From NCBI GenBank assembly GCA_017505635.1, contig JAFVOU010000042.1:1-64000 (forward strand): 64,000 bases of DNA, in the 5' to 3' direction. The stretch comes from Oscillospiraceae bacterium. Its GTDB lineage: Bacteria > Bacillota > Clostridia > Oscillospirales > Ruminococcaceae. Below the pieces are notes generated by a model, which was given only the letters and a program-made list of their open reading frames with translations, was not told the DNA's origin and made no database searches. The position numbers were made by a program, and so were the translations under genes. Positions 1-6,034 of the stretch are shown here, piece by piece (within the stretch, counting starts at the first letter, position 1; every line of letters begins with the position of its first letter).

Positions 1-19
1 GGATCAAACTCTTTGTTAA
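1..19 (-). rRNA. 16S ribosomal RNA, 5' end only (partial)
   Basis: The first bases are the reverse complement of AGAGTTTGATCC, the universally conserved 5' end of bacterial 16S rRNA. The gene reads leftwards and leaves the window at base 1. By alignment to the E. coli numbering of this motif, the mature 5' end should lie near base 19. Everything further into the gene is outside the window. Confidence 0.9.
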
Positions 20-214
20 ATCCTATATTTAAACTCCGTAGAGCTTAATATCTACTCATTTCACAAAACGCATTAGCGTCTCGAAATTACTTAAAAGCGT
101 TTTTAAAGTGTTTACTCACTATCTCAAAAAAGAATATCTAAAGTTATTCCTTCACAAGCTTCTGTTCTTTTCTTATATTGTTTAATTTTCAAGGTCCTTA
201 CTGTCTCGCGACAG
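20..214 (-). promoter_or_regulatory. rRNA operon leader
   Basis: This is the transcribed leader between the proximal rRNA promoter and 16S. It holds a hairpin with stem CTGTC/GACAG and a GCGA tetraloop at 201-214, right where transcription should begin. Next comes the stretch CTTGAAAATTAAACA, which resembles sequences usual in Bacillota rRNA leaders and spacers (antitermination or processing elements). No coding potential is seen. Confidence 0.65.
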
Positions 215-221
215 CCTTTAT

Positions 222-250
222 ATATTACCACAACTTTTTCATCTTGTCAA
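222..250 (-). promoter_or_regulatory. rRNA promoter P2 (proximal)
   Basis: The minus strand reads TTGACA (245-250), a 17-base spacer, then TAATAT (222-227). This is a near-consensus housekeeping promoter about 200 bases upstream of the 16S 5' end, as expected for an rRNA operon. Confidence 0.8.
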
Positions 251-315
251 CAACTTTTTTAAGTTTTTTCAAGATTATTTATTGTGTCTGACTCGTTTCC
301 GTGTCAGTGTTTTAT

Positions 316-343
316 ATTATACACGCTTTTGAAATTTTTGCAA
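316..343 (-). promoter_or_regulatory. rRNA promoter P1 (distal)
   Basis: The minus strand reads TTGCAA (338-343), a 16-base spacer, then a perfect TATAAT (316-321). With the promoter at 222-250 it forms a tandem pair, the usual layout of rRNA operons. The remaining bases up to 498 are AT-rich and show no gene and no clear terminator for the membrane-protein gene ending at 499. Confidence 0.65.
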
Positions 344-498
344 GTGTTTTTTTACTATTTTTTTATCTTTGTAAGTTTTATATAGTTTTTTTAGTTTCAT
401 GTTGTAGAGTTTTACACAAAATAGTCAAAAGCTGTTAAAAAAGCACAAAACTATATTACCATCGCCTGATTTTTATTACCATGCACAGTATTTGCACT

Positions 499-1179
499 TT
501 AAAAAATATGTTTTTTTAAAATTCTTGCTGTTTCAAAAAGAGATTCATTTTTTATCTTTGTTGCATCGAATTTTACTATTTTAAAAACAAACTGCAGAAT
601 ATACCCGATAAAGAAAACGGAAATAATTGTTCCTATACCAACCTTGCCTTCACACAGCCAGCCTACAGCAAGTGCAAACATTTCGGTTGAGTTTCTTGCA
701 AGACTTACAGAAATATTTCTTTTGGCAAATGCAATCATAAGGCTGTCCCTTGGACCTGCGCCAAGCTGTGGCTGCATATAAAGATAAACCCCGATTGCCC
801 AAATTACAAAGCCCGCACCAAGAAGCACAAATCTTACAGCATATATTTCTGTTGAGGGCAGAAGATTATGCTTCATAAAGAAATTGAGGAACCCTCCGAA
901 CAGAATAGTATCCAGAATTGTGGATATACCTATGGGCTCTTTTAATAATAATACTATTATTATAATAAAGGCACAGGTTATCTGTGATACTGTTCCCATC
1001 ATAATATCAATACCAAAGTGCTTATGCAGCTGAAGCGCCACACCCTGATTGAAAACATCCCATGGTGCAAGCCCAAGATCGGCATAAATGGTCATGCCTA
1101 TGCCATAAGCACTCAACGCCAGTCCGAACACAACCAGCAGAATTCTTTTTATATAACCTTTAACTGATAAATCTTTCAT
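499..1179 (-). CDS. YczE/YyaS-type integral membrane protein, paralogue 1
   Basis: A 226-residue hydrophobic protein with about five membrane segments. It belongs to the YczE-like family (COG2364), whose biochemical role is not settled; Bacillus YczE has been tied to lipopeptide production. Motifs shared with its two neighbours are APWDVFNQG near the N-terminus, LGAGPRDSLM in the middle, and NESLFETA close to the end. The start is placed at the ATG at 1179 because AGGAGA lies just ahead of it; a longer reading from 1218 has no such site. It has its own promoter (1209-1237) behind the terminator of paralogue 2. Family assignment is fairly firm, function unknown. Confidence 0.8.
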   Translation of the reverse strand: MKDLSVKGYIKRILLVVFGLALSAYGIGMTIYADLGLAPWDVFNQGVALQLHKHFGIDIMMGTVSQITCAFIIIIVLLLKEPIGISTILDTILFGGFLNFFMKHNLLPSTEIYAVRFVLLGAGFVIWAIGVYLYMQPQLGAGPRDSLMIAFAKRNISVSLARNSTEMFALAVGWLCEGKVGIGTIISVFFIGYILQFVFKIVKFDATKIKNESLFETARILKKHIF

Positions 1180-1208
1180 AATAAATCTCCTATCAGACAG
1201 TAACTGAT

Positions 1209-1237
1209 ATTGTATCACAAATAAAAACTTTTTCCAA
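1209..1237 (-). promoter_or_regulatory. Promoter of YczE-like paralogue 1
   Basis: The minus strand reads TTGGAA (1232-1237), 17 bases, then TACAAT (1209-1214) preceded by TGA, an extended -10 shape. It sits immediately downstream of a terminator and 30 bases from the start codon, so this paralogue can be transcribed separately from the other two. Confidence 0.6.
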
Positions 1238-1238
1238 G

Positions 1239-1272
1239 CAAAAAGGCAGCCGTCATACCAACAGCCGCCTTT
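1239..1272 (-). terminator. Terminator after YczE-like paralogue 2
   Basis: On the minus strand AAAGGCGGCTG pairs with CGGCTGCCTTT (11 pairs, two G-U) around a 9-base loop, followed by a T run. It lies 31 bases past the stop of the gene at 1304-1996. Confidence 0.75.
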
Positions 1273-1303
1273 ATATATAAATATAATATATTCAATTATT
1301 ATA

Positions 1304-1996
1304 TTATGCTTTTACAAAAAGCTTTTTTACATTTTTTGCTGTGTCAATAAGCGATTCATTTTCGGCCTTTGCAAGATCAAATCTGAAAACCGCAAACCAG
1401 AATTTAAGCAGATATCCCATAATAAATACCGCTATAACTGTACCTATGCCAACTGTACCGCCACACAGCCAGCCAATTACAAACACTACTGCCTCAATTG
1501 CATTTTTGGCAATGTTTACAGGAATATTGCGTTTTGCCAGTGCTGCCATAAGACTGTCCCTTGGACCTGCACCAAGTTCGGCAGCAAGATAAAAATAAAC
1601 ACCGAACGACCACAAAACAAATCCGGCTATAAGCAGTATAAATCTCAAAGCAAAACTTTCAGGTGAAGGCACAAGACCGTTGCCTGTGTAAAAGTTGATG
1701 AAAGAACCTACTATGAGAATATCATATATAGTGCCAAAACCTATTTTTTCCCTGAGGACAACTGCCAGAACAAGCACAACCCAGCCAATCCAGCGTGTAA
1801 GTGTGCCAAGTGTATATGTGCTGCCTGTAATAGCAGACAGTTTAAACGCAAGTCCCTGTGCAAAAACATCCCACGGACTGATGCCAAGCTGTGAGTTAAC
1901 GGTCATACATATTCCGTAAGCTGCAATCAGAAGCCCTGCTGTAAGCATAACAAATCTTTTAATATAGCCTTTAATTGAAGTTTTTGAACATTTCAT
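1304..1996 (-). CDS. YczE/YyaS-type integral membrane protein, paralogue 2
   Basis: A 230-residue polytopic membrane protein, clearly homologous to the genes on both sides: SPWDVFAQG, LGAGPRDSLM and NESLIDTAKN occur at matching positions. It starts three bases after the stop of paralogue 3, with GGCGGA as ribosome-binding site inside the end of that gene, so the two are co-transcribed and probably translationally coupled. Transcription ends at a hairpin 31 bases downstream. The family is known only as uncharacterised membrane proteins; transport or export of a small molecule is a guess. Confidence 0.8.
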   Translation of the reverse strand: MKCSKTSIKGYIKRFVMLTAGLLIAAYGICMTVNSQLGISPWDVFAQGLAFKLSAITGSTYTLGTLTRWIGWVVLVLAVVLREKIGFGTIYDILIVGSFINFYTGNGLVPSPESFALRFILLIAGFVLWSFGVYFYLAAELGAGPRDSLMAALAKRNIPVNIAKNAIEAVVFVIGWLCGGTVGIGTVIAVFIMGYLLKFWFAVFRFDLAKAENESLIDTAKNVKKLFVKA

Positions 1997-1999
1997 AAT

Positions 2000-2701
2000 T
2001 TATTCCGCCTTCTGCTGTTTATTTTGAAAACACTTTTTTAAGTTCTTTGCCGTGTCAAACAGAGATTCGTTTTCTACGGTTGTTACATCAAACTTAAACA
2101 GTTTAAAACAGAATTCTATCATATATCCCATTGCAAAAACACACACAAGTGTACCAATACCTACTGTACCGCCAAGAATCCAGCCGATTACACATACAAC
2201 AGCTTCAATGGAATTTTTTGCAATCGCAACAGGAATTTTTCTTTTTGCAAAAGCTACAAACAGGCTGTCCTTTGGCCCTGCGCCCAGAGCAGGCTGCATA
2301 TATATAGCAATACCAAGACTCCATACAAAATAGCCAAGCACCATAAAAATAAATTTTACGGCAAAGGTCTCCGGATCAGGCAGCAGACTGTGTTTAAGGA
2401 AAAAGTTGAGTGCGCCGCCAAAAATCAATGTATCTATGATTGTTGCCACACCGATTTTCTCTTTAAGTGCAAGGTCAGCAATAATAACAAGTGCCGCTGT
2501 TATCTGTGTGATTGTGCCCATCATAACTTCAACACCCAGCAAATCGGACATTTTGAGGGCAACACCCTGACCAAAAACATCCCACGGGCTTACACCAAGA
2601 CCTGCTGTAACAGTGAGACCTACACCATATGCCGCAAATACAAGACCGAATGTAACAACAAAAATACGCTTTAAATATCCTTTTAAAGAAATATCACTCA
2701 T
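2000..2701 (-). CDS. YczE/YyaS-type integral membrane protein, paralogue 3
   Basis: A 233-residue polytopic membrane protein and the first gene of the two-gene unit with paralogue 2. It has SPWDVFGQG near residue 40, LGAGPKDSLF (Lys replacing the Arg of its siblings) and NESLFDTAKN near the end. The ATG at 2701 is preceded by GAGGG and by a good promoter at 2737-2765. The three copies have diverged in sequence but not in length or layout, which suggests old tandem duplication with retention. Function unknown. Confidence 0.8.
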   Translation of the reverse strand: MSDISLKGYLKRIFVVTFGLVFAAYGVGLTVTAGLGVSPWDVFGQGVALKMSDLLGVEVMMGTITQITAALVIIADLALKEKIGVATIIDTLIFGGALNFFLKHSLLPDPETFAVKFIFMVLGYFVWSLGIAIYMQPALGAGPKDSLFVAFAKRKIPVAIAKNSIEAVVCVIGWILGGTVGIGTLVCVFAMGYMIEFCFKLFKFDVTTVENESLFDTAKNLKKCFQNKQQKAE

Positions 2702-2736
2702 AGTACAATCCCTCTTTAAAAATATTTATTAACGAT

Positions 2737-2765
2737 ATTGTACCATAGTCTAGTTTTATTTACAA
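2737..2765 (-). promoter_or_regulatory. Promoter of the YczE-like pair
   Basis: The minus strand reads TTGTAA (2760-2765), a 17-base spacer, then TACAAT (2737-2742), 36 bases ahead of the ATG at 2701. It lies between the end of sigF and the first YczE-like gene, so that gene need not depend on the sporulation operon upstream. Confidence 0.65.
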
Positions 2766-2790
2766 TACAGATATTATTTGTGTGTATTTG

Positions 2791-3468
2791 CTATTCCATA
2801 AATTTTTTTCGCATCTTCTGGATTATTCTGCGTTCCTGACGGGAAATCTGTACCTGTGTTTTACCCAACATCTGTGCCGTTGCCGCCTGGGTTTTATTCT
2901 GAAAAAAGCGCAGCCATATAATCTGCTTTTCCTCAGCTTCAAGCTCTGATATGGCATATTTAAGCCCCATTATATTTGCAAGGCTTTCTTCACTGCTGTC
3001 TACCGGTATATCAAATTCGCACTGTCCGTCCTCCTCTTCAAAAATAGCCGTAAGCGACATCGGCGGTGTTGATGCACTTATTGCCTGAGCTACATCTTCA
3101 CAGGATACCGAAAGAAAGTCTGCAATTTCCTTTACACTTGGTTCCTGTCCTGTCTGCTTCTGCAAGTGTTCCCTTGTATAGCTTACTTTAAGCGAGAGTT
3201 CCTTTACACTGCGGGTAACCTTTAACATTCCGCCGTCACGGAAAAGTTTTTTTATCTCTCCAAGTATAACCGGAACGGCATAGGTTGAAAACTGCACCCC
3301 ACGGCTGTGGTCAAAGGCATCGTATGCTTTTATAAGTCCCACACAACCTGCCGCAAACATTTCTTCGTAGTCTATCCCTTTTCCCTTAAACCGTTTTGCA
3401 CAGGAATGCACAAGACCTATATTGTTTTCGATAAATTCTTCTCTCTGTGTTTTCAGCTGTAATGACAT
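2791..3468 (-). CDS. sigF: RNA polymerase sporulation sigma factor SigF
   Basis: A 225-residue sigma-70-family factor, the third gene of the spoIIA operon. Sigma-F is the first forespore-specific sigma factor and is held inactive by SpoIIAB until SpoIIAA frees it. Region 2 is seen in residues 10-80 (GCVGLIKAYDAFDHSRGVQF, then FSTYA), region 3 in about 90-165, and region 4 in about 175-222 with a helix-turn-helix ending QISRQERRI. The start is one base after the spoIIAB stop. Its gene context separates it from SigG and SigB relatives. No clear terminator follows it. Confidence 0.95.
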   Translation of the reverse strand: MSLQLKTQREEFIENNIGLVHSCAKRFKGKGIDYEEMFAAGCVGLIKAYDAFDHSRGVQFSTYAVPVILGEIKKLFRDGGMLKVTRSVKELSLKVSYTREHLQKQTGQEPSVKEIADFLSVSCEDVAQAISASTPPMSLTAIFEEEDGQCEFDIPVDSSEESLANIMGLKYAISELEAEEKQIIWLRFFQNKTQAATAQMLGKTQVQISRQERRIIQKMRKKFME

Positions 3469-3469
3469 T

Positions 3470-3901
3470 TTATCCCCTCGGCAATATCTTTTTTGTCATA
3501 ACAACCCTTGTGCCTTTTCCCACTGTCGATTTCACTTTTAAGCTGTCCATAAAAGCCTGCATAACCGCAAAGCCTATGCCAGCGCGTTCACCGTTCGGGT
3601 CTGTGGTAAAAAGAGGCTGCATAGCCTTGCTTACATCCTCTATCCCCGCACCCTTGTCCGCTATTTTTATCGTAAGAGTGCTTTCGGTTATGGTGGCTGT
3701 TATGTAGATGATGCCGAATGTGTCGCGGTAACCGTGAACAATACAGTTGGTTACCGCTTCACTTACTGCCGTTTTTATGTCGTTTATCTGTTCCACTGTC
3801 GGGTCAAGCTGTGCACAGAATGCACTTATGGCACTGCGTGCAAATGCTTCGTTGACCGATTTGGACGGAAAATTCAGTTTTATAAAATTCTGTGATTTCA
3901 T
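3470..3901 (-). CDS. spoIIAB: Anti-sigma-F factor SpoIIAB (serine kinase)
   Basis: A 143-residue GHKL-fold kinase that binds sigma-F and phosphorylates the anti-anti-sigma factor SpoIIAA. The ATP-binding boxes are visible: N box SEAVTNCIVHGY, G1 box ADKGAGI, and G2 box GERAGIGFAVM. The length matches the family. Its ATG directly follows the spoIIAA stop (TAAATG) and sigF follows after one base, the gene order kept across endospore formers. Tight packing implies translational coupling, which helps keep partner amounts balanced. Confidence 0.95.
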   Translation of the reverse strand: MKSQNFIKLNFPSKSVNEAFARSAISAFCAQLDPTVEQINDIKTAVSEAVTNCIVHGYRDTFGIIYITATITESTLTIKIADKGAGIEDVSKAMQPLFTTDPNGERAGIGFAVMQAFMDSLKVKSTVGKGTRVVMTKKILPRG

Positions 3902-4222
3902 TTATATATCTCCGGTTGTTATTTCTTTTATTGTTTTTATCCCTGCAAGAGCAAGCACCCGCTGTGTCTGTGCATTTAATCCCTGCACATAGAGGTTTGT
4001 CCCGCAGTTCTGCGCAAACTTATACCTTGCAAGTATAAGCCCTATCCCCGACGAATCCATAAATGACACCTTTTCAAAGTTCATTATTGCTGTTTTGGGG
4101 TTGTAATAAAGCAACTGACCGTCTATTGTATCTTTGATTTCAAATGCCGAGTGATGGTCAATCTCTCCTGATATATATATTTCAAGCGTACTGTCTTTGT
4201 ACCTGAATTCTGCCTCTGCCAA
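3902..4222 (-). CDS. spoIIAA: Anti-anti-sigma factor SpoIIAA
   Basis: A 106-residue STAS-domain protein. Unphosphorylated SpoIIAA displaces sigma-F from SpoIIAB. The motif FMDSSGIG near residue 55 includes the serine phosphorylated by SpoIIAB, and GEIDHHSA is the family's usual N-terminal motif. I place the start at a TTG (4222), six bases after AGAGGTGA. The alternative GTG at 4231 lies inside that ribosome-binding site and leaves no spacing. It is the first gene of the operon; a possible sigma-H promoter lies at 4235-4263. Confidence 0.92.
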   Translation of the reverse strand: MAEAEFRYKDSTLEIYISGEIDHHSAFEIKDTIDGQLLYYNPKTAIMNFEKVSFMDSSGIGLILARYKFAQNCGTNLYVQGLNAQTQRVLALAGIKTIKEITTGDI

Positions 4223-4234
4223 AATTTTCACCTC

Positions 4235-4263
4235 TTTTATGCAAAATAAAAAGCATATCCTGT
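4235..4263 (-). promoter_or_regulatory. Possible sigma-H promoter of spoIIA (weak)
   Basis: In Bacillus the spoIIA operon is read by sigma-H plus Spo0A. The minus strand at 4255-4263 reads ACAGGATAT, a full match to the sigma-H -35 pattern RnAGGAwWW. Twelve bases on, GCATAAAA is only a poor match to the -10 pattern. The -35 element overlaps the right arm of the folC terminator. Confidence 0.35.
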
Positions 4264-4289
4264 ATCAATAATGATAAAAGATATGCTTT
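4242..4289 (-). terminator. Terminator after folC
   Basis: On the minus strand AAAGCATATC (4289-4280) pairs perfectly with GATATGCTTT (4259-4250) around a 20-base loop, then TTATTTT. It separates folC from the spoIIA operon and overlaps the candidate spoIIA -35 element. Confidence 0.75.
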
Positions 4290-4318
4290 AAAAATTATGT
4301 CATATTAAGTTGTAAGAA

Positions 4319-5593
4319 TTAAAGTTTTTCAATAATTATTTTTCTTGCATCACTGGCAAGATAGAGCGAACCGAAAACAATAAAGTTTTCACCTTTTGAG
4401 ATTGCTGTTTCTATTGCAGATTCAAGGCTTTCGGCCGCTGTGCAGTCAGGTATATATTTTTTTGACATATCTGCAAGTTCCGCTTTTGGAATTGCACGGC
4501 TGCCAAAGATATCCACTGTGTATAGTTTATCAATATACGGTGCCATAGTTTCTATAAGTTTTTCCGGCTGTTTGTCAGAAAGTGATGCCCATACAGCTGT
4601 AAGATTTTTTACCCCGTTTGTTTCCAGCACATTTTTAAGGGCGGTAACTCCGTCAAGGTTGTGTGCACCGTCAAGAATTATAAGTGGTTCTTTGCTGAAA
4701 ACCTCTATTCTTGCAGGAAATGTTGTCTGTTCGATGCCTTTTTTAATATCCTCTGCGGTGATTTTATATTTACCGCTGTCATTCAAAACTTTTGCTGCCT
4801 CGATAACCACAGAAGTGTTGTAACTCTGATGCACCCCAGCAAAGCTCTGTGTAACAGATATATCCTTGTAAACAAGTGTATCTTCAAAATAACCTTTATG
4901 TGCCGTATTTAATGCAGACATATCCGGCACAATAAGCTTGGCATTCTGTTTTTCCGCCTCGGCTTTTATAACATCCATTGCATCTTTTTCCATTGCAGGA
5001 TAAGCGATAACTGTTCCATTTGATTTTATAATTCCCGCTTTTTGATATGCGATTTCTGCAATGGTTTCGCCAAGCATATCGGTATGGTCAAAGCTGATAT
5101 TCATAATGCAGGACAAAAGGCTTTCCTTTATTACATTGGTACTGTCTTCTCTGCCGCCGATGCCAACCTCAAGGCAGATGATATCACATTTTTCCTGCGC
5201 AAAATAGCAGAAAGCTATGGCGGTCACAATTTCGAACTCAACAAGTTTAAGCTGATACCGCTCCCAGATATATTCCTGCTTTGCCTTTACCTTTTCGGTT
5301 ATCTGTACAAGTGTTTCTTCGCTTATAAATTCTCCGTTTATGGTAAACCGTTCGCGGAAATCAATTACAAAAGGCGAAATGTTAAGTCCGGTTTTATATC
5401 CTGCAACGCTCAAAATATTGCTGAGCATCTTGGCACAGCTGCCCTTGCCGTTAGTGCCGGCAATGTGAACAATACTGAGTTTATCCTGGGGATTGCCCAA
5501 CTGTTCCAGCAGCAGACGCATTGCGCGGCGGTTGTCGGTATTTTTCATCCTTGGCCGGGAATGTATATATTCCAGTGCTTCGTTATAGTTCAT
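4319..5593 (-). CDS. folC: Folylpolyglutamate synthase / dihydrofolate synthase
   Basis: A 424-residue Mur-ligase-family enzyme that adds glutamate to dihydropteroate or folates using ATP, in the cytosol. The P-loop GTNGKGS is near residue 46, the SFDHTDMLG segment follows in the central domain, and LDGAHN near residue 310 marks the C-terminal domain. Length is typical. The ATG has AGAGGT ahead of it. It follows the MmcQ-like gene by 16 bases and is closed by a terminator at 4242-4289. Confidence 0.93.
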   Translation of the reverse strand: MNYNEALEYIHSRPRMKNTDNRRAMRLLLEQLGNPQDKLSIVHIAGTNGKGSCAKMLSNILSVAGYKTGLNISPFVIDFRERFTINGEFISEETLVQITEKVKAKQEYIWERYQLKLVEFEIVTAIAFCYFAQEKCDIICLEVGIGGREDSTNVIKESLLSCIMNISFDHTDMLGETIAEIAYQKAGIIKSNGTVIAYPAMEKDAMDVIKAEAEKQNAKLIVPDMSALNTAHKGYFEDTLVYKDISVTQSFAGVHQSYNTSVVIEAAKVLNDSGKYKITAEDIKKGIEQTTFPARIEVFSKEPLIILDGAHNLDGVTALKNVLETNGVKNLTAVWASLSDKQPEKLIETMAPYIDKLYTVDIFGSRAIPKAELADMSKKYIPDCTAAESLESAIETAISKGENFIVFGSLYLASDARKIIIEKL

Positions 5594-5609
5594 AATTTAC
5601 CTCTTAATA

Positions 5610-5972
5610 TTATTTTAAAAGTTCTGCCTGTCTCTTTTTGCTGAAAGACTTAAGAACAAGGTTATATGATTTATCCAGCATTTCCTTTACAAGTTCATCG
5701 GGGATATTTCCATCAATGACTACAGAATTCCAGTGAGTTTTGTTCATATAGTATCCAGGAATTATATCTGTATACTGACTGCGGATAAATTCGCCTTCAG
5801 CAGGTTCAAGCTTAAAGGTTAAAAACTTAGCCTTCTGTGTGGCATCATCATAGCACACCGCCGCAAATATTTTTCCGTCTATCATATATCTGTCCCAGTT
5901 CCACTCTGCCTTAAAATCTTTGCAGACTGCCTTTTTTGACATAAGATATTCGTCCAGCCAGGGATATTTCAC
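5610..5972 (-). CDS. MmcQ/YjbR family protein
   Basis: A protein of about 120 residues of the MmcQ/YjbR fold (CyaY-like, DUF419). Typical features are KYPWLDEYL at the N-terminus, the central KIFAAV strand, and YYMNKTHWNSVVIDG towards the end. The function is not established; DNA binding has been proposed for relatives. I start it at the GTG at 5972, giving MKYPWLDEYL as in homologues. A longer reading from 6017 would be encoded by the valS terminator hairpin and is rejected. Likely co-transcribed with folC. Confidence 0.78.
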   Translation of the reverse strand: MKYPWLDEYLMSKKAVCKDFKAEWNWDRYMIDGKIFAAVCYDDATQKAKFLTFKLEPAEGEFIRSQYTDIIPGYYMNKTHWNSVVIDGNIPDELVKEMLDKSYNLVLKSFSKKRQAELLK

Positions 5973-5985
5973 ACAATCACTTCTT

Positions 5986-6025
5986 TCAAAATAATATAGC
6001 CGCGGAAATAATTCCACGGCTATAT
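5986..6025 (-). terminator. Terminator after valS
   Basis: On the minus strand ATATAGCCGTGGAA pairs with TTCCGCGGCTATAT (14 pairs, one G-U) around a short loop, followed by TATTTT. It begins 10 bases past the valS stop and ends just before the MmcQ-like gene. Confidence 0.75.
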
Positions 6026-6034
6026 ATTAACATA

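Noticed and set aside
2702..2790. Terminator for sigF
   Set aside because: No stable stem with a T run was found between sigF and the YczE-like genes, so none is called.
5973..6017. N-terminal extension of the MmcQ/YjbR protein
   Set aside because: These codons fall in the valS terminator hairpin; homologues begin at KYPWLDEYL.
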